This document shows, piece after piece, positions 1 through 7,565 of a stretch of 64,000 bases of DNA. The notes under the pieces were generated by a model. That model did no database searches. It worked only from the letters and a program-made list of their open reading frames with translations, and was not told the DNA's origin. Origin of the DNA: Kitasatospora sp. NA04385. Lineage in GTDB: Bacteria > Actinomycetota > Actinomycetes > Streptomycetales > Streptomycetaceae. Location of the stretch: contig NZ_CP054919.1 in the NCBI RefSeq assembly GCF_013364235.1, forward strand, positions 6,951,728 through 7,015,727. Reading direction: 5' to 3'. Within the stretch, counting starts at the first letter, position 1. Each line of letters opens with the position of its first letter. The position numbers and the translations under genes were made by a program.

Positions 1-836
1 AACTCCGGCACCGCGACCTGCGTCGCCGTGTCCAGCGGGGACAGGCCGTCGTCGCTGGACTCCCACTGGGCCCGCGACCAGGTCAGGCAGAGCGCCTGGA
101 GGATCGGCCGGTCCAGCGCGGCCAGCGCGCCCGCGTCCCAGGCCTCCTCGTCCCCGCCCGCCTGCGCGTCCGCCGGGCGGGTGCCGCCCGCCGCCAGCAC
201 GGTCGTCACGATCACGTCGGCCGCGCCCAGCTCCGCCAGCAGCTCCGGCTCCGCCCCGCGCAGCGACGCGCAGAAGTACGCCCGGACCCGCGCGCCCCGG
301 TCCTCGACCGCCCGGCACAGCGTCTCCACGAACGCGGTGTTCCCGCTCATGTGGTGCGCCCGGTAGTACAGCACCGCGACCGAGGGCCCCTCGGCGGTGC
401 GCGCCTCCCGCTCCAGCGGGCCCCAGGCGGGCGCCGAGGCCGGGGGCGCGAAACCGTGGCCGGTCAGCAGCACCGTGTCCGACAGGAAGGCGCCCAGCTC
501 CGCCAGGTTCGCCGGGCCGCCGTGCGCCAGGTACGCGTGCGCCTCCGCCGCGATGCCCGCCGGGACGGTCGACAGCTCCATCAGCTGCGCGTCCGGCGCC
601 TGCTCGCCCGTCAGTACCACCACCGGCAGCGGGCCGGCCAGCAGCGCGTCCAGCCCCTCCTGCCAGGCCCGGCGGCCGCCCAGCAGCCGCACCACCACCA
701 GCTGCACGCCGTCCAGCAGCGCGGGCAGCTCCTCGGGCGAGAGCCGGGCCGGGTTCGCCCAGCGGAACGGCACCGGGCCGGCCGCCGCGCGGGCGCTCAA
801 CAGGTCGGTGTCGGACGTCGACAGCAGCAGGATCAT
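1..836 (-). CDS. cobN: Cobaltochelatase subunit CobN, N-terminal part (runs off the window)
   Basis: The minus-strand frame is open from an ATG at 836 to the window edge and begins MILLLSTSDTDLLSARAAAG. About 278 residues are visible of a protein that is normally around 1,200. CobN is the large subunit of the ATP-dependent aerobic cobaltochelatase, which inserts cobalt into hydrogenobyrinate a,c-diamide together with CobS and CobT-type subunits. The visible part has the CobN N-terminal layout, including SVAVLYYRAHHMSGNTAFVE and a following VRAYFCASLRG segment, as in the magnesium/cobalt chelatase H family. The start overlaps the stop of a 48-codon ORF by ATGA, and a cobalamin riboswitch lies further upstream, so expression should fall when B12 is plentiful. 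The family call is firm for the visible part; the C-terminal domain cannot be checked here. Confidence 0.9.
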   Translation of the reverse strand, partial: MILLLSTSDTDLLSARAAAGPVPFRWANPARLSPEELPALLDGVQLVVVRLLGGRRAWQEGLDALLAGPLPVVVLTGEQAPDAQLMELSTVPAGIAAEAHAYLAHGGPANLAELGAFLSDTVLLTGHGFAPPASAPAWGPLEREARTAEGPSVAVLYYRAHHMSGNTAFVETLCRAVEDRGARVRAYFCASLRGAEPELLAELGAADVIVTTVLAAGGTRPADAQAGGDEEAWDAGALAALDRPILQALCLTWSRAQWESSDDGLSPLDTATQVAVPE

Positions 837-979
837 GCGGAAGCCCTCCCGGGCGTCTCGGACGGCACGGGGCGGGCGGGCAGCACGGGGCGGGCGGAGC
901 GCGACGACCCGGGACGGGCGGCACGGGACGGCCCGGCGACGGCGGGCACCCGCCGGGGCACGGGCATGCGGCAGCGCAT
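833..979 (-). CDS. Possible 48-residue ORF translationally coupled to cobN
   Basis: An ATG at 979 opens a 48-codon frame whose TGA overlaps the cobN ATG as ATGA. A strong ribosome binding site, GAGGAAGG, lies about 7 nt before this ATG, whereas cobN has no clear site of its own. The peptide starts MRCRMPVPRRVPAV and is rich in Arg, Pro, Ala and Ser, with no recognised domain. It lies between the cobalamin riboswitch and cobN, so it could be a leader cistron that passes ribosomes to cobN, with the riboswitch acting on its initiation. Composition alone is not convincing, because high-GC shadow frames look similar; the RBS and the exact ATGA junction are the support. Confidence 0.45.
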   Translation of the reverse strand: MRCRMPVPRRVPAVAGPSRAARPGSSRSARPVLPARPVPSETPGRASA

Positions 980-1007
980 GGAACAGCCTTCCTCGAGGTC
1001 CTCGCCC

Positions 1008-1155
1008 CGGGCGGTGGAGGACGGCCGGAGTTCCTGGCTCCCACGGCTCGGTGAGCCGCGGTCACAGTGGCGGGACCGCACCGGATTCGCACCGGACTTC
1101 CTCCGCTGTGCCGTCGCTGGCAGCGGACGCCCCGAGAGGCGCCCGGCAGCATCGT
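1008..1155 (-). ncRNA. Cobalamin (AdoCbl) riboswitch upstream of cobN
   Basis: Read on the minus strand, 1104 to 1063 carries the conserved core: GGAAGTCCGGTGCGAATCC, then GGTGCGGTCCCGCCACTGTG. This is the B12-box pattern (GGAA..CCGGTG.AA.TCCGG....CCCGC.ACTGT). A GCC-rich 5' stem precedes it and a GAGCCAGGAACT-like segment follows at about 1040-1030, as expected for the family. It is oriented toward the 48-codon ORF and cobN, about 30 nt before that ORF's start. The outer boundaries are approximate. Translational or transcriptional repression of cobN by adenosylcobalamin is the inferred role. Confidence 0.9.
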
Positions 1156-1320
1156 ACGGGGTGATCGGCCGTCGGGGGAGTGTGACCTGTGACGCTGACC
1201 GAAACCCGACCACCCCCGCCGCCCGCACCGCGCTGAGCTGGGCGATCACCGCCGCAGCGGGCCCGGGGTGTGACGTACGAGGCGGTGGCGCGCCCGCACC
1301 CGGTGGGTATGCTCGCCGCC

Positions 1321-2577
1321 ATGCCACCGACACCCGACGCCGCCCAGGCACCCTCCGTCGGGCCCGACCGAGGCCGAGCCGACGCCTGCCCCGGCGCGCT
1401 CCGCCTGCACCCCGCCGAGGACGGGCACCTCGCCCGACTCCGGATACCCGGCGGGCAGCTGACGCACCGTCAGCTGCTCGCCGTGGCCGACGCCGCCGAC
1501 GCGCTCGGCGACGGCGAGGCCGAGATCACCTCGCGCGGAAACCTCCAGCTGCGCGGCCTGGCCGGCCACTGCGCCGCCGACCTCGCCGAACGCCTGCGCA
1601 CCGCGGGCCTGTTGCCCTCCGACACCCACGAACGCGTCCGCAACATCGTCGCCTCCCCGCTCGCCGGACTCGACGGCCGCGGCACCGGCGGAAGCCGGAT
1701 CCTGCAGTGGGTACGGGAGTTGGACGAGGCGCTGTGCGCCGCCCCGTGGGCCGCCGCGCTGTCCGGCAAGTTCCTGTTCGCCCTCGACGACGGCCGCGGC
1801 GACGTCGCCGCGCTCGACGCCGATGTGACCTTGATCGCAGTCGACGGCGGCCGCGCCCTGCTCAGAACCGGCCGGGCCCGCCGCGCCACCGCCGTCGACG
1901 CCCCCGTGCCCGCCGCGCTCGACGCCGCCCGCCGCTTCCTCGCCCTCGCGGGCGGGCGGGCCTGGCACCCGCGCGAGATCCAGCACGAACTCCCCGAGGG
2001 CGACGTCCCGCTCCCGCCGTTCGCCGGTGAACGGCCCGCCCTGGGCGTCCTGCCCGGCGGCCCGTCCGGCGGTTCGTCCGGCGGCCTGCCCGGCGGCCTC
2101 TCGGTCGGCCTGCGGTTCGGCCGGGCCACCGGCGACCAGTGGCGGCTGCTCGCCGACGCCCTGGGCGCGCACGCCCCGCACCCCGCCCGGCTCACCCCCT
2201 GGCGCGGCGTCGTCCTGCCCGGCGCCGACCCCGCCCTGCTGCCCCGGCTGGCCGACGCCGGACTGCGCACCGCCCCCGGCGGCCCCTGGGAGGGCGTCAC
2301 CGCCTGCACCGGCTTGCCCGGCTGCGGAAAGTCCCTCGCCGACGTCCGCGCCCAGGCCGCCCGCGCCGTCGCCGACGCCCCCGCCGAAGGGCTGCCCGTC
2401 CACTGGTCCGGCTGCGCCCGCCGCTGCGGACACCCCGTCGGCCGCTGGGTCGACGTCCTGGCCACCGCGGCCGGACACCGCGTCACCGTCGACGGCACCG
2501 TCCGCGACACCGAAGAGAACGACACGGCCGAGGCAGTCGCCGAAGCCCGCAACGCCCAATGGCGGAGGACCGAATGA
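1321..2577 (+). CDS. cobG: Precorrin-3B synthase CobG
   Basis: CobG is the oxygen-dependent monooxygenase that makes precorrin-3B before ring contraction. The product is 418 residues and has two ferredoxin-like nitrite/sulphite-reductase half-domains: an N-terminal one with AEITSRGNLQLRGL at about residues 69-82, and a C-terminal one with Fe-S/sirohaem-type cysteines in TACTGLPGCGKS (near 328) and SGCARRCGHP (near 363). I chose the ATG at 1321 over the in-frame GTG at 1270 because the family begins close to this point. TATGCT lies about 8 nt before the ATG, so a leaderless transcript is possible. The stop overlaps the cobH start. A dispersed palindrome at 1460-1472 encodes LTHRQ in the first domain. 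CobG implies the aerobic route. Confidence 0.93.
   Translation: MPPTPDAAQAPSVGPDRGRADACPGALRLHPAEDGHLARLRIPGGQLTHRQLLAVADAADALGDGEAEITSRGNLQLRGLAGHCAADLAERLRTAGLLPSDTHERVRNIVASPLAGLDGRGTGGSRILQWVRELDEALCAAPWAAALSGKFLFALDDGRGDVAALDADVTLIAVDGGRALLRTGRARRATAVDAPVPAALDAARRFLALAGGRAWHPREIQHELPEGDVPLPPFAGERPALGVLPGGPSGGSSGGLPGGLSVGLRFGRATGDQWRLLADALGAHAPHPARLTPWRGVVLPGADPALLPRLADAGLRTAPGGPWEGVTACTGLPGCGKSLADVRAQAARAVADAPAEGLPVHWSGCARRCGHPVGRWVDVLATAAGHRVTVDGTVRDTEENDTAEAVAEARNAQWRRTE
1460..1472. repeat. Dispersed palindrome TGACG-NNN-CGTCA, copy 1 (in cobG)
   Basis: TGACGCACCGTCA. The symmetry extends outward so that each arm is 10 bp (GCAGCTGACG and CGTCAGCTGC). In cobG it reads L-T-H-R-Q. Confidence 0.9.
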
Positions 2578-3200
2578 TCGACTACGAGAAGGACGGCGCG
2601 GCCATCTACCGCCAGTCCTTCGCCACCATCCGGGCCGAGGCGAACCTCGCCCACCTGCCCGCCGACGTCGCCCGGGTCGCGGTCCGGATGATCCACGCCT
2701 GCGGCATGACCGACCTGGTCGACGACCTGCTCTGGTCGCCGAACGCCGTCGCCGACGCCCGCCGCGCCCTGCTGGCCGGCGCGCCGATCCTCTGCGACGT
2801 CAACATGGTCGCCAGCGGCGTGACCCGCAAGCGGCTGCCCGCCGACAACGAGGTGCTCTGCACCCTCACCGACCCCGCCGTCCCCGAACTCGCCCGCGCC
2901 CTGGGCACCACCCGCAGCGCCGCCGCGATGGAACTGTGGCTGCCCCGGCTGGAGGGCGCGGTCGTCGCCGTCGGCAACGCCCCCACCTCGCTGTTCCGCC
3001 TGCTGGAGATGGTCGAGGCCGGCGCGCCCCGCCCCGCCGCCGTCATCGGCGTCCCCGTCGGCTTCATCGGCGCCGCCGAGTCCAAGCAGGCCCTCGCCGA
3101 CCACCCCTCGGCCCTGGAGCACTTGGTGGTCCGGGGCCGCCGAGGCGGCAGCGCCATCGCCGCCGCCGCCATCAACGCGATTGCGAGCGAAGAGGAATGA
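2574..3200 (+). CDS. cobH: Precorrin-8X methylmutase CobH
   Basis: CobH moves the C-11 methyl group to C-12, turning precorrin-8X into hydrogenobyrinate. The 208-residue product matches the usual family length and shows MIHACGMTDLVDDLLW near the N-terminus with the catalytic His in that motif, ILCDVNMVASGV, NAPTSLFRLLEM and VIGVPVGFIGAAESKQAL. The ATG at 2574 overlaps the cobG stop, and its own stop overlaps the cobIJ start by ATGA, so the three genes should be translated as a coupled unit. The identification is firm. Confidence 0.95.
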   Translation: MIDYEKDGAAIYRQSFATIRAEANLAHLPADVARVAVRMIHACGMTDLVDDLLWSPNAVADARRALLAGAPILCDVNMVASGVTRKRLPADNEVLCTLTDPAVPELARALGTTRSAAAMELWLPRLEGAVVAVGNAPTSLFRLLEMVEAGAPRPAAVIGVPVGFIGAAESKQALADHPSALEHLVVRGRRGGSAIAAAAINAIASEEE

Positions 3201-4849
3201 CGGACCGTCAGAACGTCGGAAAGCTCTACGGGGTCGGCGTCGGACCGGGCGACCCCTCGCTGGTCACCGTGCGCGCCGCCGAACTCATCGGCAAGGCCGA
3301 CGTCATCGCCTACCACTGCGCCCGGCACGGCCGCTCGCACGCCCGGGCCATCGCCGAGCGCTACCTGACGGGCGGCCAGATCGAGGAACGGCTGATGTAC
3401 CCCGTCACCGTGGAGACCACCGACCACCCCGGCGGTTACCGCGGCGCGCTCGACGACTTCTACCGGGAAGCCTCCGAACGGCTCGCCGCCCACCTCGACG
3501 CCGGACGCGACGTCGTCGTCCTCGCCGAGGGCGACCCGCTGTTCTACGGTTCCTACCAGCACATGCACAAGCGGCTCGCGCACCGCTACCCCGCCGAGGT
3601 CGTCCCCGGCGTCACCTCGATCAGCGCCGCCGCCGCCCGCCTGGGCACCCCCCTGGTCGAGGCCGAGGAGGTGCTCACCGTCATCCCCGGCACCCTCCCC
3701 GAGGAGGAGCTCGCCGCCCGCCTCGCCGCCACCGACTCCGCCGTCGTCATGAAGCTCGGCCGCACCTTCCCCGCCGTCCGCCGGGCCCTGGAGCGCACCG
3801 GCCGACTGGCCGAGGCCAGGTACGTCGAGCGCGCCACCATGGACGGCGAGCGCACCGGGTGGCTGGCCGACGTCGACCCCGACGGCGTCCCGTACTTCTC
3901 GCTCGCCGTGCTGCCCAGCCGGGTCGCCGCGCTCGACTCGGCCGGACGGCCCTTCGCGGCCCCGGACGACCGGGCGCAGGAGACCTCGGCGCAGGAGGAC
4001 CGGGCCTCGGACGACCGGGCGCAGGAGACCTCGGCGCAGGAGGACCGGGCCTCGGACGACCGGGTGCAGGAGGCCTCGGCGCAGGAGGCTCCCGGGCCGG
4101 CCGGTGAGGTCGTCGTGGTCGGTACCGGGCCCGCCGGGCCGCTGTGGCTCACCCCCGAGGCGCGCGGCGCCCTGGCGAACGCCACCGACCTGGTCGGCTA
4201 CACCACCTACCTGGACCGGGTGCCGGTGCGCGCCGGGCAGGTCCGGCACGGCTCCGACAACAAGGTCGAGGGCGTGCGCGCCGAGTTCGCCCTCGACCTG
4301 GCCCGCCGCGGCCGCCGCGTCGCGGTGGTCTCCTCCGGCGACCCGGGCGTCTTCGCGATGGCCACCGCCGTCCTCGAAGCCGCCTGCGAGGACCCCTACC
4401 GGGACGTCCCCGTCCGGGTCCTGCCCGGCATGACCGCCGCGCACGCCGCCGCCTCCCGGGCCGGTGCGCCGCTCGGCCACGACTACGCCGTGGTCTCGCT
4501 CTCCGACCGGCTCAAGCCCTGGGAGGTGATCGCCCGCCGGCTGCGCGCCGCCGCCGAGGCCGACCTCGTCCTCGCGCTCTACAACCCCGGCTCCAAGTCC
4601 CGTACCACGCAGGTCGCTTCGGCCCGCGACCTGCTGCTGGAGTACCGCGGCCCGGACACCCCCGTGGTGATGGCCCGGGACGTCGGCGGCCCCACCGAGC
4701 GGGTCCGCACCGTCGCGCTCGCCGAACTCGACCCGGCCGAGGTCGACATGCGGACCCTGCTGCTGGTCGGCTCCACCCAGACCCGGTGGGTGCGGCGCGG
4801 CGGCGAGCGCGAAGTAGTGTGGACGCCGCGCCGCTACCCCGAGCAGTAG
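3197..4849 (+). CDS. cobIJ: CobI-CobJ fusion: precorrin-2 C20- and precorrin-3B C17-methyltransferase
   Basis: This 550-residue protein joins two SAM-dependent tetrapyrrole methyltransferases. Residues about 1-245 are CobI, starting KLYGVGVGPGDPSLVTVRA and including AEGDPLFYGSYQHM and VVPGVTSISAAAA. Residues about 303-550 are CobJ, with VVVVGTGPAGPLWLTPEA, VSSGDPGVFAMA and LALYNPGSKSR. CobI makes precorrin-3A; CobJ methylates C-17 during ring contraction. Such fusions are common in actinomycetes. The two halves are joined by a linker of 15-residue repeats encoded at 3965-4091. The first codons, ATGACGGACCGTCAG, are themselves a copy of the dispersed palindrome. The 3' end converges with cobK, leaving 19 bp. 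Confidence 0.94.
   Translation: MTDRQNVGKLYGVGVGPGDPSLVTVRAAELIGKADVIAYHCARHGRSHARAIAERYLTGGQIEERLMYPVTVETTDHPGGYRGALDDFYREASERLAAHLDAGRDVVVLAEGDPLFYGSYQHMHKRLAHRYPAEVVPGVTSISAAAARLGTPLVEAEEVLTVIPGTLPEEELAARLAATDSAVVMKLGRTFPAVRRALERTGRLAEARYVERATMDGERTGWLADVDPDGVPYFSLAVLPSRVAALDSAGRPFAAPDDRAQETSAQEDRASDDRAQETSAQEDRASDDRVQEASAQEAPGPAGEVVVVGTGPAGPLWLTPEARGALANATDLVGYTTYLDRVPVRAGQVRHGSDNKVEGVRAEFALDLARRGRRVAVVSSGDPGVFAMATAVLEAACEDPYRDVPVRVLPGMTAAHAAASRAGAPLGHDYAVVSLSDRLKPWEVIARRLRAAAEADLVLALYNPGSKSRTTQVASARDLLLEYRGPDTPVVMARDVGGPTERVRTVALAELDPAEVDMRTLLLVGSTQTRWVRRGGEREVVWTPRRYPEQ
3198..3210. repeat. Dispersed palindrome TGACG-NNN-CGTCA, copy 2 (cobH stop / cobIJ start)
   Basis: TGACGGACCGTCA. 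Its first three bases are the cobH stop codon and, with the preceding A, the cobIJ start; it encodes M-T-D-R-Q. Confidence 0.9.
3965..4091 (+). repeat. 45-bp tandem repeats in the CobI-CobJ linker
   Basis: Two exact 45-bp units (3965-4009 and 4010-4054) are followed by a diverged, partial third. The unit encodes DDRAQETSAQEDRAS, a charged and probably disordered linker between the two enzyme domains. The near identity of the units suggests recent slippage or unequal exchange. Confidence 0.85.
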
Positions 4850-4858
4850 CGGGCGAGT

Positions 4859-4871
4859 TGACGCACCGTCA
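4859..4871. repeat. Dispersed palindrome TGACG-NNN-CGTCA, copy 3 (cobK stop)
   Basis: TGACGCACCGTCA sits in the 19-bp gap between convergent cobIJ and cobK. On the minus strand its first three bases are the cobK stop codon. Confidence 0.9.
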
Positions 4872-5609
4872 GCCGATGGTCCGCCTGACCCAGTCGGCCG
4901 CCCCGGCCACGTTCGGGGCGGTCCGCACCCCGGCCGGGGCGGCCGGGCGGTCCACCACCACCACGGGCAGGCCCAGTTCGCGGGCGGCGGTCAGCTTCGG
5001 GGCGGTGGCGGCGCTGCCGCTGTCCTTGGTCACCAGCACCTCGATGCGGTGGGCGCGCAGCAGCGCGCGCTCCCCGTCCAGGGTGAACGGGCCGCGCTCC
5101 AGCAGCACTTCGGTGTCCGCGGGCATCGGCGGCACCGGCGGTTCGACCGAACGCGCCAGGAAGGACAGGCCGTCCAGGTGCGCGAAGGCCGCGATGCCCT
5201 GGCGTCCGGTGGTCAGGAACACCCGGGTGCCGAGCCCGGGCAGCGCCTGCGCCGCGGCGGCCAGGCTCGCCACCCGGTGCCACCGGTCGCCGTCCTGCGC
5301 CGCCCAGCTCGGGCGGCGCAGCGCCAGCAGCGGGACACCGGTGTCGGCGGCGGCCAGCGCCGCGTTGCGGCTGATCCGCTCGGCGAAGGGGTGGGTGGCG
5401 TCCAGCAGCGCGTCCACCCCGTGGGCGCGCAGCCAGGCGGCCAGGCCCGCCGGGCCGCCGAACCCGCCGACCCGGACCTCCCCGGCGGGCAGCCGCGGCC
5501 GCTCCACCCGCCCGGCCAGCGAGCTGGTCACCCGCAGCGCCGGGTCGGCCGCCAGCAGGTCCGCCAGCCGGCGGGCCTCGCTGGTGCCGCCGAGGATCAG
5601 GACGTGCAT
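4869..5609 (-). CDS. cobK: Precorrin-6A reductase CobK
   Basis: CobK reduces precorrin-6A to dihydroprecorrin-6 with NADPH. The 246-residue product starts MHVLILGGTSEARRLADLL, the N-terminal nucleotide-binding motif of CbiJ/CobK. It continues with VDALLDATHPFAERISRNA and, near the C-terminus, VLVTKDSGSAATAPKLTAARELGLPVVVV (positions about 183-211), both typical of the family. Length is normal. It faces cobIJ tail-to-tail and is divergent from cbiD, with about 140 bp between the two starts, so it is probably transcribed alone. Confidence 0.93.
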   Translation of the reverse strand: MHVLILGGTSEARRLADLLAADPALRVTSSLAGRVERPRLPAGEVRVGGFGGPAGLAAWLRAHGVDALLDATHPFAERISRNAALAAADTGVPLLALRRPSWAAQDGDRWHRVASLAAAAQALPGLGTRVFLTTGRQGIAAFAHLDGLSFLARSVEPPVPPMPADTEVLLERGPFTLDGERALLRAHRIEVLVTKDSGSAATAPKLTAARELGLPVVVVDRPAAPAGVRTAPNVAGAADWVRRTIG

Positions 5610-5751
5610 GCGGACTCCCGGGGGCCGGTGCGTTCAGGACACACCACCCTAACCGGGGCGGCGGAACGGGCGGACGGGCGCCGTGGGACGGTGCGGGGCG
5701 GCGGGGACGGAGACGAGAGCGCGCAAGCGCGGGAGCGGCAGGAGGGACGAC

Positions 5752-7059
5752 GTGGCGGACGGTGGCGTGCGGGGCGGCGGTGAAGGCGCTGCGGTGAGCG
5801 GCGCCGCGGCGGGCTGGGCCGCGCAGGCGGGCAGTGCTGGGCAGGCGGAGGGTGCCGGGTCGTCGGGCGGTGCTGTGGCGGGCGGGGCCGCGCAGGCGGG
5901 CAGTGCCGGGCCGGCGGGCGGTGCTGCGCAGGTGGGCGGGGCCGTGGTGAGTGGTGGGCGCAAGGAGCAGTTGCGCAGCAGCGGGTTGCGGCCGGGCTGG
6001 ACGACGGGCGCGTGTGCGACGGCCGCGACCAAGGCCGCGTACACGGCGCTGCTCGGCGGCGGCTTCCCGGACCCGGTGGTGATCACGCTGCCCCGGGGCG
6101 AGCGGCCCGCGTTCGCGCTGGCCGTGGAGGAGTCGGCGCCCGGCCGGGCCGCCGCCGGGGTGGTCAAGGACGCGGGGGACGACCCGGACGTGACGCACGG
6201 CGCGCTGGTGCGCTCCACCGTGCGGCCCGGCCCGCCGGGCAGTGGCGTGGTGTTCCGGGCCGGCCCCGGCGTGGGGACGGTCACCAAGCCGGGCCTGCCG
6301 CTGGCGGTGGGCGAGCCGGCCGTGAACCCGGTGCCCCGGCAGCTGATCCGCGAGGCGATCGCCGAGGTGGCCCGGGAGTTCGGCGGGTCCGGGGACGTGG
6401 AGGTGGAGCTGTCCGTCGACCACGGCGAGGAGATCGCCCGGCGCACCTGGAACCCGCGGCTGGGCATCCTCGGCGGCCTGTCCGTCCTCGGCACCACCGG
6501 CATCGTCGTGCCGTACTCGTGCTCGGCGTGGATCGACTCGATCCGCCGCGGCATCGACGTGGCCCGCGCCGCCGGTCGCACCCACGTGGCGGGCGCGACC
6601 GGGTCGACCTCGGAGAAGGTCGTGGTCGCCGAGTACGGCCTGCCCGAGGACGCGCTGCTCGACATGGGCGACTTCGCCGGCGCCGTCCTCAAGTACCTGC
6701 GCCGGCACCCGGTTCCGCGCCTGACGGTCTGCGGCGGCTTCGCCAAACTGTCCAAGCTCGCGGCCGGCCACCTCGACCTGCACTCCGGCCGCTCCCAGGT
6801 CGACAAGGCCCGGCTCGCCGCGCTGGCCCGGGAATGCGGCGCCACCGAGGAGCTGGCGGCCCGGGTCGCCGCCGCCAACACCGCCCTGGAGGCGGTGCAG
6901 TCGTGCGCGGCGGCGGGCGTCCCGCTCGGCGACCTGGTGGCCGAACGGGCCCGCGCCACCGCGCTCGGCGTGCTGCTCGGCGCGCCCGTCACGGTCGACG
7001 TGATCTGCATCGACCGCGCGGGCACGATCGTCGGCCGGGCCGCCCCGAAGGGCCCCTGA
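5752..7059 (+). CDS. cbiD: Precorrin/cobalt-precorrin-5B C1-methyltransferase CbiD
   Basis: CbiD methylates C-1 and removes the C-5 side chain fragment; in actinomycetes it stands in for CobF. The conserved core starts at about residue 78 with LRPGWTTGACATAATKAAY and includes GPGVGTVTKPGLPLAVGEPA, LGILGGLSVLGTTGIVVPYS and CGGFAKLSKLAAGH. I chose the GTG at 5752 because GGAGGG lies about 5 nt upstream, giving 435 residues against a usual length near 370. The extra length is an N-terminal low-complexity Gly/Ala/Ser/Gln stretch (about residues 8-68) built of imperfect GSAGxA-like repeats. A later GTG near 5946 would give a normal-length protein, so the true start is uncertain. Function is firm. 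Confidence 0.92.
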   Translation: MADGGVRGGGEGAAVSGAAAGWAAQAGSAGQAEGAGSSGGAVAGGAAQAGSAGPAGGAAQVGGAVVSGGRKEQLRSSGLRPGWTTGACATAATKAAYTALLGGGFPDPVVITLPRGERPAFALAVEESAPGRAAAGVVKDAGDDPDVTHGALVRSTVRPGPPGSGVVFRAGPGVGTVTKPGLPLAVGEPAVNPVPRQLIREAIAEVAREFGGSGDVEVELSVDHGEEIARRTWNPRLGILGGLSVLGTTGIVVPYSCSAWIDSIRRGIDVARAAGRTHVAGATGSTSEKVVVAEYGLPEDALLDMGDFAGAVLKYLRRHPVPRLTVCGGFAKLSKLAAGHLDLHSGRSQVDKARLAALARECGATEELAARVAAANTALEAVQSCAAAGVPLGDLVAERARATALGVLLGAPVTVDVICIDRAGTIVGRAAPKGP

Positions 7060-7106
7060 CCGCGGGGCCCCCGACCACGGGCCTTCGGCCGGACGGGGAG
7101 CGCGGG

Positions 7107-7517
7107 TCAGCCGGTGACGACGGCCTGGGCGTCGATCTCCACCAGCATCGGCTCCTGCGGGAGTTCGACGAAGATCGTGGTGCGGCAGGGCTTCACCCCG
7201 CCCGGCGGGACGTTCTCCTCGATGAACTGCGCGTACACCTCGTTCATCAGCGGGAAGTCGGCGCGCTTGGTCAGGTAGACGCGGAACATCACCACGTCCT
7301 CGATGCTCGCCCCGCCCGCCTCGACGATCGCCTTGACGTTCTCCAGCGTCCGCCGGGTCTGCGCCTTCACGTCGCCGTGGTACAGGTACTCGCCGGTCGC
7401 CGGGTCCTGCGGGCCCTGGCCGGAGACCTGCAGGATCGGGCCCTTGCGCACGCCCTGGGAGAACATCCAGGCCGGGGCGGGCGCGCCGTCGGTACGGACC
7501 TCGATCTTGTCGCTCAT
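7107..7517 (-). CDS. RidA family enamine/imine deaminase
   Basis: The 136-residue product has the YjgF/YER057c/UK114 fold signature: VSGQGPQDPATGEYLYHGDVKAQTRR, ENVKAIVEAGGASIEDVV, and the C-terminal segment GVKPCRTTIFVELPQEPMLVEIDAQAV with the conserved Arg of the substrate-binding pocket. RidA proteins hydrolyse reactive 2-aminoacrylate-type enamines released by PLP-dependent dehydratases. That suits its neighbour at 9722-11080, a D-serine-dehydratase-like enzyme. The ATG at 7517 fits the family N-terminus better than an upstream in-frame start at 7550. It lies 48 bp downstream of the IclR gene on the same strand. Confidence 0.9.
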   Translation of the reverse strand: MSDKIEVRTDGAPAPAWMFSQGVRKGPILQVSGQGPQDPATGEYLYHGDVKAQTRRTLENVKAIVEAGGASIEDVVMFRVYLTKRADFPLMNEVYAQFIEENVPPGGVKPCRTTIFVELPQEPMLVEIDAQAVVTG

Positions 7518-7539
7518 GTGTCGTACTCCAGAAGGTTGT

Positions 7540-7552
7540 TGACGCAGCATCA
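7540..7552. repeat. Variant dispersed palindrome TGACGCAGCATCA
   Basis: One base differs from TGACG-NNN-CGTCA. It lies in the 48-bp gap between the IclR gene and ridA, just upstream of the ridA start. Confidence 0.6.
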
Positions 7553-7565
7553 GGTAGGCGCGGCG

